Source: an uncultured Tenacibaculum sp. (GTDB lineage Bacteria; Bacteroidota; Bacteroidia; Flavobacteriales; Flavobacteriaceae). From it: a stretch of DNA of 64,000 bases. Of this stretch, positions 33,347 through 42,600 are shown in pieces. The notes under the pieces were generated by a model that saw only the letters and a program-made list of their open reading frames with translations, had not been told where the DNA came from and ran no database searches. The stretch is from contig NZ_CANMAX010000002.1 of the NCBI RefSeq assembly GCF_947495995.1, positions 434,001 through 498,000 on the forward strand. The letters run 5' to 3'. Both the position numbers and the translations under genes were made by a program. Numbering within the stretch: the first letter of the stretch is position 1; the number at the start of each line of letters is the position of its first letter.

Positions 33347-34189
33347 TCATTCTGGCAATATCAAAAAAGGAATTTTTGTGTGATATCCCATTTTGTTTAC
33401 CACCGATTCATTCATCCAATTGTAAAAATCGTCGTGCTTGTAATTTATCATAATTAATAAATCGTAATCAATTGTGTTCAAATAATCTCTAATATCTTTT
33501 TCTGTGGATGTATTCTTAGTTATTAAGTTAATTGAATAATTAATACCGCTTAAATTCTCTTCAAGTATTTTGCGATGTTCATTTTCATCATCAGTAAATT
33601 CTTTTAAATTATCTACATGAATGATTTCTAAATTACTTTTATGTAATTCACAGTAAGTTTTTAAGTAGTTTATTGATCTTGATGAATACTTTTTATCAAA
33701 AGCTGTTGCAAAAGCTATTTTACTTAAATTAAAATCATTGATCTCTGTAGGAACAATCAATAACGGAATTTCATGTATCGATTTAATAACCTTTACAGTA
33801 TTACTTCCTATAAAAATCTCTTTCAATCCACTAGCACCTTTTGTTCCCATAATTACTAAATCTATTTTAAACTTTTTAATAGATTTTTGTATCGATTCAA
33901 CTAAAGAATTAGTTGATGCTAATGTTTCAAAAGAATGATCAGATGTATCAGAAATTACAGAAACACTTAATAATGTTTCGTTAAGTTGCTGATTTACATC
34001 AGCAAGCTTGGTTTCATATCTTAATTTACCTTCTTCTTTATGATTTTTACCAAGAAAAATTGGCATTTCTACTTCAAAAGTATGTAAAAGATAAAACTTA
34101 CAAGGTTCATTTTTTAATACTTTTAACGCATAAAATAATGCTTCATTCGCGTTTTTAGAAAAGTCTGTAGGTATTAATATATTCATCAT
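33347..34189 (-). CDS. Universal stress protein, two UspA domains
   Basis: About 281 residues from MMNILIPTDFSKNANEALFY. The N-terminal UspA domain has the ATP-binding motif GTKGASGLKEIFIGSNTVKVI. The second domain (about 155-280) lacks it and looks degenerate. Tandem Usp proteins of this length are common in Flavobacteria and respond to stress or energy limitation. The frame extends six codons upstream, but the ATGs at 34189/34186 fit the family start. It is downstream of, and on the same strand as, the LysR gene, 70 bp apart. It lies next to the dif site. Confidence 0.85.
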   Translation of the reverse strand: MMNILIPTDFSKNANEALFYALKVLKNEPCKFYLLHTFEVEMPIFLGKNHKEEGKLRYETKLADVNQQLNETLLSVSVISDTSDHSFETLASTNSLVESIQKSIKKFKIDLVIMGTKGASGLKEIFIGSNTVKVIKSIHEIPLLIVPTEINDFNLSKIAFATAFDKKYSSRSINYLKTYCELHKSNLEIIHVDNLKEFTDDENEHRKILEENLSGINYSINLITKNTSTEKDIRDYLNTIDYDLLIMINYKHDDFYNWMNESVVNKMGYHTKIPFLILPE

Positions 34190-34275
34190 TTTACATTCTA
34201 TTTTCAAGTAAAATTACTTGTAATGTAAATGATTATCTATGATAATTATCATGTTACACAAATGATAAAGCCAAA

Positions 34276-35199
34276 CTATATGGCCTCATCAATCCATGAA
34301 AAGTATTTTGATTTAATTGAATTCTTATTCAGCGTTATATAGTCTACGAAAGCTTTGGCAATTGGAGTTAGCTTTTTTTCTTTTCTCCACACAAGGTTCC
34401 ACTCTGTTTCTATTGGCAAACCTTTATAAGGAATAATAGAAATTTCTTTGTTTATTAATGCATTTTTAATTCCTATTAATGGCATTATAGAATATCCCAT
34501 TCCTGCTATAACTGCTTGTTTTAAAGCTTCATTAGAAGTTAATTCTATCTTTTTTGCTGATTGCAGCTTCTTCGCTTCCATAAAATTCTCCATAGCATTT
34601 CGTGTTGCCGATCCTTTTTCACGATAAATTAGCGGACCTTCAGTGAAAATTTTATTCTTTTTTATCTTTTTATCTACTCTAGATGAACTTCCAACTAAGT
34701 ATAAACTATTACGTAGTAAAGGAACTTTCTCTAAGTTTAAATGTGCTGGTAATACCGAAACTAAAGCAAAATCAACATCATTATTTTCAAGATTAGTCAC
34801 AACTCGTTGTTTATTCGTTACATCCATAGAAAAATCTATTGAAGGATGTTGTTGCAAAAAATCAGTAACATAGTATGGCATTACATATTTTCCAGTAGAA
34901 ACCACAGCTAACCTTAATTGTCCGGCAAGTTTTCCTTGATAAGCATAAGTTTTATGGTTAATCGTTTCAACTTCGATAAGAATCTGTTTGGCTGTATCTG
35001 CAATTTCCTGACCGAAATCTGTAATATAGAGCTTCTTCCCTACTACTTCTGTTAACGGAATAGGAAATTGATCTTGAAAATTTCTAAGTTGAATTGAAAC
35101 AGCAGGCTGTGTTAGAAATAAAGATTCTGCAGCTTTTGTTATGCTCTTTTTATCTACAATTTCTAAAAAAACTTTTAATTGATGCAGTGTATAATTCAT
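34276..35199 (-). CDS. LysR family regulator (CbbR/CmpR-like)
   Basis: 307 residues. N-terminal winged HTH (MNYTLHQLKVFLEIVDKKSITKAAESLFLTQPAVSIQLRNF), then a substrate-binding-like effector domain (about 90-295). It is divergent from the small-protein/SbtA operon, the typical place for a LysR activator, so it probably controls bicarbonate uptake, like CmpR/CcmR in cyanobacteria. The 240-bp intergenic region has repeated TATAAGTT/AACTT-type elements that may be its binding sites. The effector is unknown. Confidence 0.88.
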   Translation of the reverse strand: MNYTLHQLKVFLEIVDKKSITKAAESLFLTQPAVSIQLRNFQDQFPIPLTEVVGKKLYITDFGQEIADTAKQILIEVETINHKTYAYQGKLAGQLRLAVVSTGKYVMPYYVTDFLQQHPSIDFSMDVTNKQRVVTNLENNDVDFALVSVLPAHLNLEKVPLLRNSLYLVGSSSRVDKKIKKNKIFTEGPLIYREKGSATRNAMENFMEAKKLQSAKKIELTSNEALKQAVIAGMGYSIMPLIGIKNALINKEISIIPYKGLPIETEWNLVWRKEKKLTPIAKAFVDYITLNKNSIKSKYFSWIDEAI

Positions 35200-35439
35200 A
35201 CAATTATAGGATCTAAGTTGTGAAGCAAAATTAACTCATCTATAACTTTAAGTTTATGTAAATATACTTAAATATAAGTTAATATTTTATCTTATTGAAT
35301 TAAATAAAGACTCATTAAACTCAATTATTTCAACAGTTTAAAACTAATACATAAAAACAATTAATGTTTAAATGAAATATAATAAATAATAATATATCAA
35401 AAATTAATATAAAATTTGTGGTATCAAAAAAGCACAAAG

Positions 35440-35739
35440 ATGAGTATAGAAACAAAAACTTTAGTAAACAGTTTAAAATTAGTAGATGGTACTTTCTCTC
35501 CAGTACATACACACGATTTAATTAAGAGTTTTATCAATACTAAAATCAATTACCATAAACTAAACCGATTGATTATCCAAGAAGGTAATCATAATAGTGA
35601 GACCGTTTTTGATAATGAACGAATTAAAGAGTTAGAAATTGAGAAAGCTAATTTAATGGAAGCTGTAGATTATGCTAAAGCAAATGGAAAACAAATCAAA
35701 TTAAAAGCAATAATAAACTTAGAGTTTACAGATAAATAA
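35440..35739 (+). CDS. Small protein in front of SbtA-type transporter
   Basis: 99 residues from ATG 35440; the open frame upstream to 35416 has no good start. A helical, charged protein: SPVHTHDLIKSFINTKINYHKLNRLI, then a probable coiled-coil (ERIKELEIEKANLMEAVDYAKANGKQ) and a short strand. It is not similar to the PII-like SbtB that I can recognise. Being only 11 bp before sbtA and divergent from the LysR gene, it is a candidate accessory or regulatory subunit of the transporter. Confidence 0.65.
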   Translation: MSIETKTLVNSLKLVDGTFSPVHTHDLIKSFINTKINYHKLNRLIIQEGNHNSETVFDNERIKELEIEKANLMEAVDYAKANGKQIKLKAIINLEFTDK

Positions 35740-35750
35740 ACCAATTCTAA

Positions 35751-36719
35751 ATGGACATTCACTTGTTAATAGATAATTTAACAAATCCAGCATTATTATT
35801 TTTCTTTTTAGGAATCTTCGCTTCTCAAGTAAAAAGTGATTTAGAAATTCCTAAAAATTCATCAAAGTTTATCTCGCTGTATTTGCTTTTATCTATAGGA
35901 TTTAAAGGTGGTCAAGAATTAGCACATAGTAACTTTTCATCAGAAATTTATGCAAGCCTTATTATAGGTGTTTTATTAGCAATTCTTACTCCTTTCTATA
36001 CGTTCTTTATTTTAAAAAGAAAATTTTCAGTAGAAAACTCAGGAGCCATAGCAGCGGCTTATGGTTCTGTAAGTGCTGTAACCTTTATTACAGCAATAAG
36101 TTTTCTTGATATGGAAAAAATAAGTTATGGTGGACACATGGTAGCCGTAATGGCATTAATGGAAGCACCTTCGATTATTGTAGGTGTTTTGTTAATGCGA
36201 TTGTTTTCAAACGGTAAAAGATCAACCAAAGAATTACTTGAATTAGTAAAACATTCAGTTACCAACGGAAGTGTACTACTTATTATAGGGAGTTTAATAA
36301 TCGGATACTTTGCTAGCGATGCACAAGCAGCAGGAATTAAACCTTTTACAACAGATATTTTTAAAGGTTTTCTAGCAGTATTTTTATTAGACATGGGAAT
36401 AACAAGCGGTAAAAAAATAGGAGCATTAATTAAAAAGGGGTGGTTTGCATTAATCTTCGCGCTTGTTATTCCTTTAATTAATGGATGCCTTGTAGCTTAT
36501 GTTTCTGGTTTTTGGTTAGATGAAATTGGTAATCGTTTTTTAATTGCAATTTTAGCTTCAAGTGCTTCTTACATAGCAGTTCCAGCAGCAATGAGAATTG
36601 CCGCACCAAAAGCGAATCCGAGTTTATATTTACCCATGGCCTTAGCAATAACATTTCCCTTTAATATAACCTTAGGTATGCCAATATACATGTTTGTAGT
36701 TCAACATACTTTTATATAA
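35751..36719 (+). CDS. sbtA: SbtA-type sodium-dependent bicarbonate transporter
   Basis: 322 residues, about ten membrane helices in two inverted halves; NPALLFFFLGIFASQVKSDLEIP and GGHMVAVMALMEAPSIIVG are typical of SbtA (PF05982). It imports bicarbonate with sodium across the inner membrane. In non-photosynthetic flavobacteria it probably supplies bicarbonate for carboxylases. It is in an operon with the small upstream protein, under probable control of the divergent LysR regulator, and ends at a strong terminator (36773-36805). The SulP transporter at the window start may serve a related anion. Confidence 0.9.
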   Translation: MDIHLLIDNLTNPALLFFFLGIFASQVKSDLEIPKNSSKFISLYLLLSIGFKGGQELAHSNFSSEIYASLIIGVLLAILTPFYTFFILKRKFSVENSGAIAAAYGSVSAVTFITAISFLDMEKISYGGHMVAVMALMEAPSIIVGVLLMRLFSNGKRSTKELLELVKHSVTNGSVLLIIGSLIIGYFASDAQAAGIKPFTTDIFKGFLAVFLLDMGITSGKKIGALIKKGWFALIFALVIPLINGCLVAYVSGFWLDEIGNRFLIAILASSASYIAVPAAMRIAAPKANPSLYLPMALAITFPFNITLGMPIYMFVVQHTFI

Positions 36720-36772
36720 CGAAATTCAAAGAATTATTCTGTTCTTTTTCATTAAACCCGTTCTTTTATAAG

Positions 36773-36805
36773 AGACCTAACTTTTTATGAGTTAGGTCTT
36801 TTTTT
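36773..36805 (+). terminator. Rho-independent terminator after sbtA
   Basis: 10-bp stem AGACCTAACT / AGTTAGGTCT followed by a T-run. Confidence 0.9.
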
Positions 36806-36903
36806 ATACACTTCTTTATTATTCATCAGAAATGCTGGCCTGATCAATATCATATTTTATTAGCTCAAAGTGAAATACTTTTATAACTATAAAACAGATT
36901 ATT

Positions 36904-37254
36904 ATGAGCACCAAACTACAATTAAAAACAGACTGGAATAATGAAGAACTGAAAGCTTACTTCTACATTTATGCAATGAATGCGGATTTAAACGAATCTG
37001 AAAGTGAATTATCATTAATAAAAACTAAAGTTTCTGAAGCCATATTTAATAAAATGTATCAAGAATTTAATTCTGATAATGATTATGAATCTATTCATAA
37101 AATAAAAAACACATTACAAGATCTTAATTACTCTCCACATCAAATTCAACTACTTTTCAATGAAATGAGAGATATTTTTAATGCTGACGATGATTTTGAT
37201 TTTTCTGTATTGGAAAGAAATATAGCTCTAGGATTAAAAAGAATTATCGAATAA
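36904..37254 (+). CDS. Unknown helical protein (TerB-like fold possible)
   Basis: 116 residues, acidic and all-helical: FYIYAMNADLNESESELSLIKTKVSEAIFNKMYQEF ... LERNIALGLKRIIE. The spacing of helices and an acidic NADLN segment recall TerB-like domains, but I am not certain. It has no signal peptide. The next gene, a lipoprotein, starts 15 bp later. Confidence 0.55.
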   Translation: MSTKLQLKTDWNNEELKAYFYIYAMNADLNESESELSLIKTKVSEAIFNKMYQEFNSDNDYESIHKIKNTLQDLNYSPHQIQLLFNEMRDIFNADDDFDFSVLERNIALGLKRIIE

Positions 37255-37269
37255 AAAACACAGGTTGAT

Positions 37270-37908
37270 ATGAAAAAAATAATTGCTTTAGGATTAATAT
37301 TATTAATTAACGTTGGTTGTGTTAGTAGTAAATTAGTTCAGCAATATAAAAATCCAGATATAGGATTTTTTCAGGCTAATAAAGCCTTAATAATTAGCTT
37401 AAATACAAATACCGAATCAAGACAAATTACTGAAAACACTATAGAAAAAGCTTTAAAGATTGAAGGTGTATTTGTTGAAAAAAGTCTTGATTTTTTTGAT
37501 GAACCTTTCATAAAAAGAGAAATATCTAAAGCTAAATTTCAACAAATTGAAAAAGATTTATTGGAAGATGATTTTGATGCAATTTTAGTAACAAAAATTG
37601 TAGGTAGACAAAAAAGATACCATACAGCAAACTTACTTTATGAATACATGAAAAGTAATCAAACTTTTGAAGAGTACTATTATGGTAATCAATACAATTA
37701 CATGAGAAAAAAGGGCAAGAAAGAAGATTATGTCATTTTAGTATTCGAAACGTCTTTATATTGTATTTGTCCAGATAAGGAAAGAGAATTGATATGGAAA
37801 GGTCAATTTGAAATAAAAGACGAACATAATATGGAAAAGAACATCAATAAATTAAAAAAACAATTAATAATAGTCCTGAAAGACAACGATTTACTAATTC
37901 AGGAATAA
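37270..37908 (+). CDS. Lipoprotein of unknown function
   Basis: 212 residues. Signal peptide with lipobox (LILLINVGC), so it is lipidated at Cys 17. The mature part is alpha/beta (NKALIISLNTNTESRQITENTIEKAL ... DFDAILVTKIVGRQKRY), like a DUF4136/secreted stress-protein type fold, but not identified. It is convergent with the DNA-repair operon; the palindrome AAAGTTTAAACTTT (37913-37926) between them may end both transcripts. Confidence 0.65.
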   Translation: MKKIIALGLILLINVGCVSSKLVQQYKNPDIGFFQANKALIISLNTNTESRQITENTIEKALKIEGVFVEKSLDFFDEPFIKREISKAKFQQIEKDLLEDDFDAILVTKIVGRQKRYHTANLLYEYMKSNQTFEEYYYGNQYNYMRKKGKKEDYVILVFETSLYCICPDKERELIWKGQFEIKDEHNMEKNINKLKKQLIIVLKDNDLLIQE

Positions 37909-37916
37909 AGTAAAGT

Positions 37917-38564
37917 TTAAACTTTGAAAATGAGTTGCTCATCAAATGCATAAGCTTTATTCTCATCTTGATCAAATTTTGTGTTTAAGCCTGTAAATAA
38001 ACTAAATGCAGGTAAAATCAACTGATGTTTACTTACCAAATAGCATGGTAATTTTATATACTGATTCCCTTTGAATTTTATACGAACTCCAGGATGCATA
38101 TGACCACAGATTATAGATTCTCCTTCAACTGCATCATCTAAATCATGACGAAAAGTAAGTCCGTTTTCTCGTAAAAAAGAGACGGTTTCAAAACCGAGTT
38201 TTTGTATTTTCTTTTCAGACATTTTATCATGATTCCCTTTAATCAAAACTTTTTCAATATGTGCAATTGAAAGCAACCAATCTTTAAAAATCTCGATATT
38301 CGAATTGTAATTTGCGTGAAATAAATCTCCAACCACAATAATTCTTTTCGGAGAAAAATGAGTAATTAAGGTTGATAAACGTTCTAAATCTTCATGTAAA
38401 ATAGTGTCTGCAACAGCAATTCCATGTTGTCTAAAATGTGCTGTTTTTCCAATATGAATGTCAGATAAAATTAATGTTTCTTTGTCTTTCCAATAGATAA
38501 CTCGTTGATTTGTTAAGGTTAATTTAGTATTGGAAAACTCAATATCTTCTGTTAAAATATTCAC
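37917..38564 (-). CDS. pdeM: Ligase-associated DNA damage response endonuclease PdeM
   Basis: 215 residues, calcineurin-like metallophosphoesterase with the metal-binding series ILSDIHIGK, VVGDLFH, IKGNHD and CGHMHPG. It matches the PdeM family that always accompanies the ligase-associated repair operon. It overlaps the helicase gene by 4 bp and is the last gene of the four-gene operon. It is thought to act as a nuclease or phosphodiesterase on DNA ends. Confidence 0.9.
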   Translation of the reverse strand: MNILTEDIEFSNTKLTLTNQRVIYWKDKETLILSDIHIGKTAHFRQHGIAVADTILHEDLERLSTLITHFSPKRIIVVGDLFHANYNSNIEIFKDWLLSIAHIEKVLIKGNHDKMSEKKIQKLGFETVSFLRENGLTFRHDLDDAVEGESIICGHMHPGVRIKFKGNQYIKLPCYLVSKHQLILPAFSLFTGLNTKFDQDENKAYAFDEQLIFKV

Positions 38565-41017
38565 TGAATCAGTTTATAATGTTGTTTTTGTAATCGTAAA
38601 ATACGATCTGCTAGTTTCTCATTACTCATAGTATCTCGTAAACTATCAACTTTTATAGGGAAACTTAAAGGTGTATAACCTCTCGCCTCTTTTAAAATGA
38701 TTTTACTTTTCGAAATACGATCGAAAGCTTCAAATAAGCGTGCTTGTTCTAGCTGTTCATTAAACACTTCTGTGTAGGCTTGTCGTAATAACAAATTATT
38801 AGGCTCATGATCTTCTAAAACTCTAAAAATTAAACCAGATGAAGACTGTAAACTCTTATTTGTTTTTCTTGCTCCAGGTTGCGATTGGATAACTAAACCA
38901 GCAATTACAGCAATATCACGAAACTTTCTACTGGCCATTTCTGAAGCATTTACACTCGCTATGGCATCTTCCATGAGATTTTCTTTGGACAATATACGAT
39001 CTAAATTTTCTTTAAAAACAGGAATTTCTTGATCACTCAATAAATCAAAACCATAATCATTCATCGCAATTGTAAATGTAATTGGTTTCAATTTACTGAT
39101 TCTGTAGGCAATTAATGATGCCATAATTTCGTGTACCAAACGACCTTCAAACGGATAGAAAAATAAGTGATAACCTTCTTTTGTTTTTATTTTTTCTACC
39201 AGAAACTCATCCGATTTTGGAATATGAGAATTACTATTTTGGGTTGTTAGTAACGGATTTAAAAACTTTAATTCTTTCTCTCTAATTCCAGGATGCAAAG
39301 CATCATTAAGCTTTAATCGTAAATAATGACTTAAATATGAAGTCAATGGTAGCCTCCCTCCTTTCCAGCTTGGTGTGATCGCTTTCTTAGAATTACTTTT
39401 CTTCACAAAAACCGTCATGTCTTTAATATGTACGATTTCCAAAACTCGACCAGCTAACACAAACGGAGTTCCGTTTTTTAATTTAGAAATAAAGAACTCT
39501 TCAATCATACCAATAAATCCGCCTTTCATAAAACGAACTTTCAACATGGCATCACTTACAATAGCACCAACATTCATACGATGTAACATGCTAATTCTTC
39601 TACTCGTAACTTTATATAAATTGGTTTCTTCTTCAAAAACCACTTTATGAAATTCCTCGTAAGTCTTTAATGTGTTTCCGCCTTGCGTGATAAATTGCAT
39701 TGCCCAACTAAAATCTTCTTCTGTAAGTTCAGTAAATGCATGTGTTTGCTGAATTAATTCAAAAGTTTCTTTCCATTGAAAACCTTCTCCAACAGCTAAA
39801 GACACTAAGAACTGAACTAAAACATCATAAGGTAATACGACAGGGATTCTAGCTTCTACATCTTTTTGTTTTACAGCTTCTTTTAATGCAGAAACTTCAA
39901 TCAATTGTAATGTATGCGTTGGTAAACAATATACTTTTGATACTTCGTTTGGTGAATGTCCACTTCTACCCGCTCGTTGCATAAAACGTGCGATTCCTTT
40001 GGCAGAACCAATTTGTACCACACAATCTACAGGTTTAAAATCGACACCTAAATCTAAAGAAGAAGTACAAACTACGGCTTTCAATAATCCATCATTAATA
40101 GCATCTTCTATCCAATTTCTTAGTTTTTTATCAATAGAACCATGGTGAATCGCAATTTGTCCGGCTAAATCTGGATCTGTATCTAATAACAATTGATACC
40201 AAAGTTCTGATTGACTTCTAGTATTTGTGAAAATTAGCGTTGTTGTATTTTCATAAATAATTGGGAGCACTTTTTTCACCAATTGTCCGCCTAAATGACC
40301 AGCCCAAGGCAGTAATTCCACTTCATCTGGTAATAAAGAAACAATTTTAAGTTTCTTCTTTTCTTTAGAAGTGATGATTGTAGTTTTCAATTCTGGGTTT
40401 GGTAATAAAACTGTTTTGGCTTCTTCTAGATTTCCAATAGTTGCTGAAATTCCCCAAACTCTCAAATCTTTGGTTAACGATCGAATTCTAGCAATAGCTA
40501 ATTCTGTTAAAACTCCACGTTTTGTAGCTAAAAGTTCATGCCACTCGTCAATAACTACACAACGAATATTCTTAAACCATCTTGAGTTTTTCTTTTGTGT
40601 AAACAACAAATGCATGGTTTCTGGAGTAGTTAAAAACACATCTGGCATTTTTCGTTCTTGTTGTCTACGAATATTTTGTGGAGTATCACCATTTCTAACA
40701 GCTGCAACCCAATCTAAACCGATTTCATCGATTACTGCTTGCATTGCTTTTTGCAAATCTTTAGCTAAAGACCTCAGGGGACTTATCCAAAGTAATTTAC
40801 AGCCTTTTTTGTATTGATCAGGGTGATTTAAATAATCTATCAAAACAGCTAAAAACAAGGAATAAGTTTTGCCAAAACCAGTTGGTGCGACAATTAATCC
40901 ACTATAATTTTGAGCATATTTTTTCCAAGCTTTCAATTGAAAATCAAAAGGTGAAAAGTTTTTAGAAGACAACCAATCTTCAATAATTTTATATCCTTCA
41001 GTTGTTTCTATACTCAT
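38561..41017 (-). CDS. Ligase-associated DNA damage response DEXH-box helicase (Lhr-like)
   Basis: 818 residues. Walker A APTGFGKT (~44-51), motif II VVIDEWHELL (DEWH), SATIG, HHGS, and motif VI QRAGRSGHSP, with a long Lhr-type C-terminal half (winged helix and Lhr core). It matches the helicase of the ligase-associated operon. It probably unwinds DNA or RNA-DNA hybrids in repair of damaged DNA. It overlaps both neighbours by 4 bp (ATGA), so the four genes are translationally coupled. Confidence 0.92.
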   Translation of the reverse strand: MSIETTEGYKIIEDWLSSKNFSPFDFQLKAWKKYAQNYSGLIVAPTGFGKTYSLFLAVLIDYLNHPDQYKKGCKLLWISPLRSLAKDLQKAMQAVIDEIGLDWVAAVRNGDTPQNIRRQQERKMPDVFLTTPETMHLLFTQKKNSRWFKNIRCVVIDEWHELLATKRGVLTELAIARIRSLTKDLRVWGISATIGNLEEAKTVLLPNPELKTTIITSKEKKKLKIVSLLPDEVELLPWAGHLGGQLVKKVLPIIYENTTTLIFTNTRSQSELWYQLLLDTDPDLAGQIAIHHGSIDKKLRNWIEDAINDGLLKAVVCTSSLDLGVDFKPVDCVVQIGSAKGIARFMQRAGRSGHSPNEVSKVYCLPTHTLQLIEVSALKEAVKQKDVEARIPVVLPYDVLVQFLVSLAVGEGFQWKETFELIQQTHAFTELTEEDFSWAMQFITQGGNTLKTYEEFHKVVFEEETNLYKVTSRRISMLHRMNVGAIVSDAMLKVRFMKGGFIGMIEEFFISKLKNGTPFVLAGRVLEIVHIKDMTVFVKKSNSKKAITPSWKGGRLPLTSYLSHYLRLKLNDALHPGIREKELKFLNPLLTTQNSNSHIPKSDEFLVEKIKTKEGYHLFFYPFEGRLVHEIMASLIAYRISKLKPITFTIAMNDYGFDLLSDQEIPVFKENLDRILSKENLMEDAIASVNASEMASRKFRDIAVIAGLVIQSQPGARKTNKSLQSSSGLIFRVLEDHEPNNLLLRQAYTEVFNEQLEQARLFEAFDRISKSKIILKEARGYTPLSFPIKVDSLRDTMSNEKLADRILRLQKQHYKLIQ

Positions 41018-42600
41018 TGATTAAAAATTAAGTCTTTTACAGATTCTATAGTGTCAATATCTGCTACTGTTTTATCTTTTCGCCAACGTTTAATTCGAGG
41101 AAAACGAAGTGCAACACCAGATTTATGTCTATTACTTAAAGCGATTCCTTCAAAAGCAATTTCAAAAACCAATTCTGGTTTCACTGTACGAACCGGTCCA
41201 AATTTCTCTGTAGCATTTTTAGTTACCCAACGACTAACTTCAGTTATTTCAGCATCTGTAAGTCCTGAATAAGCTTTAGCAATCGTAACTAAACTATCAT
41301 CTTTTTTTACTGCAAACGTATAATCTGTGTATTTTGAACTTCTACGACCACTACCCTTTTGCGCATAAATCATAACAACATCAATCGTTAACGGATCTAT
41401 TTTCCATTTCCACCAAGTTCCTTTTTTTCGACCAATATGATACTCTGCTCTTTTAGATTTCAGCATTAATCCTTCAGCATTTAACTTTCGAGAATCATTT
41501 CTAATTTCATCTAATTCATCCCATGAATCTACTTTAATTTCATCTGATAATTGAATAGAGTTAGTTTTATTATTTTGAAATATGCTTTCTAATTTTTTTC
41601 TTCTTTCACCGAGATTTTCTGATCTAATATCTTCATTTTGATATTCTAACAAATCGTAAGCATAAAATCCGATCGGAATTTCTTCTAGCAGTTTTTTAGT
41701 GACATTCTTACGATTTAATCGCTTTTGTAAATCATTAAATAACAACACACTACTATCTTTAATAGCCAGAATTTCTCCATCTAAAACAAAATCTTCTTTC
41801 CAGGTAGAAAATACTTCTACAAGTTCAGGAAACTGATTTGTTACTAGTTCTTCTCCTCTACTCCAGATAAATAATTCGTTATTTCTTTTTACAATTTGCC
41901 CTCGAATTCCATCCCATTTATGTTCTATTTGCCAATCGTTTATATCGCCTAATTCTTCAAGTTCTTTCTCTAAACTATAAGCCAAAGCAAACGGATATGG
42001 TTTAGAATTATCGTAGTTTATATGAGTTCCTGATAATAATTCATCAAAAGAAATCGTATTGATATCCCAATTACCAATGATGCTATGCATCAATTTATTT
42101 ACATCGATATTCGTCAATTTTGCTAAAGCGTTGACCAATGTTTTTTTGGAAACACCGATTCGAAAACTTCCACCAATTAACTTATTAAAAATTAAACGTT
42201 CTTGCATTTCTAATCCGTTCCAAGCATTGATCACATATTCTTTTTTCTCTTCTTCACTTTTAGGTTTTAAAGCAATTAATTCTAACATCCATTCATGCAA
42301 CGACTTTTCAATGCTCGCTTTTGGTTCAGGTAATAATAAGGCTAAAGTTTCTCCTAAATCACCTACTGTGCTGTAACTTTCTAAAAACAACCATTCTGGA
42401 AGTTCAGAAATCTCTGCACACCATAATTTCATTAACGAAGATTTTACAGGTCGTGATGGCCTTTTTCCTGTAAATAAAGCAATCATCCAAAGTTTATCTT
42501 TGTCTGGTGCTGTTGCAAAAAAATCGACTAATGCATCAATTTTAGCATTGGTTTTATTTGTGATTTCTATTACATTTATAAGTTCGGCAAACTGTTTCAT
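41014..42600 (-). CDS. ATP-dependent DNA ligase of the damage-response operon
   Basis: 528 residues. An N-terminal helical DNA-binding domain (1-200) precedes the adenylation domain with the nucleotide lysine in EHKWDGIR (K228), DGEI (motif III), EGLMLKSKRAEYHIG (motif IV), then WWKWK (motif V) and the OB domain. It seals nicks after processing by the exonuclease, helicase and PdeM encoded beside it. It is a second ligase beside the expected NAD-dependent LigA. It overlaps both neighbours by 4 bp. Confidence 0.93.
   Translation of the reverse strand: MKQFAELINVIEITNKTNAKIDALVDFFATAPDKDKLWMIALFTGKRPSRPVKSSLMKLWCAEISELPEWLFLESYSTVGDLGETLALLLPEPKASIEKSLHEWMLELIALKPKSEEEKKEYVINAWNGLEMQERLIFNKLIGGSFRIGVSKKTLVNALAKLTNIDVNKLMHSIIGNWDINTISFDELLSGTHINYDNSKPYPFALAYSLEKELEELGDINDWQIEHKWDGIRGQIVKRNNELFIWSRGEELVTNQFPELVEVFSTWKEDFVLDGEILAIKDSSVLLFNDLQKRLNRKNVTKKLLEEIPIGFYAYDLLEYQNEDIRSENLGERRKKLESIFQNNKTNSIQLSDEIKVDSWDELDEIRNDSRKLNAEGLMLKSKRAEYHIGRKKGTWWKWKIDPLTIDVVMIYAQKGSGRRSSKYTDYTFAVKKDDSLVTIAKAYSGLTDAEITEVSRWVTKNATEKFGPVRTVKPELVFEIAFEGIALSNRHKSGVALRFPRIKRWRKDKTVADIDTIESVKDLIFNQ

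Noticed and set aside
36904-37254. Firm TerB assignment for the 116-residue protein
   Set aside because: Only loose helix spacing supports it; kept as unknown.
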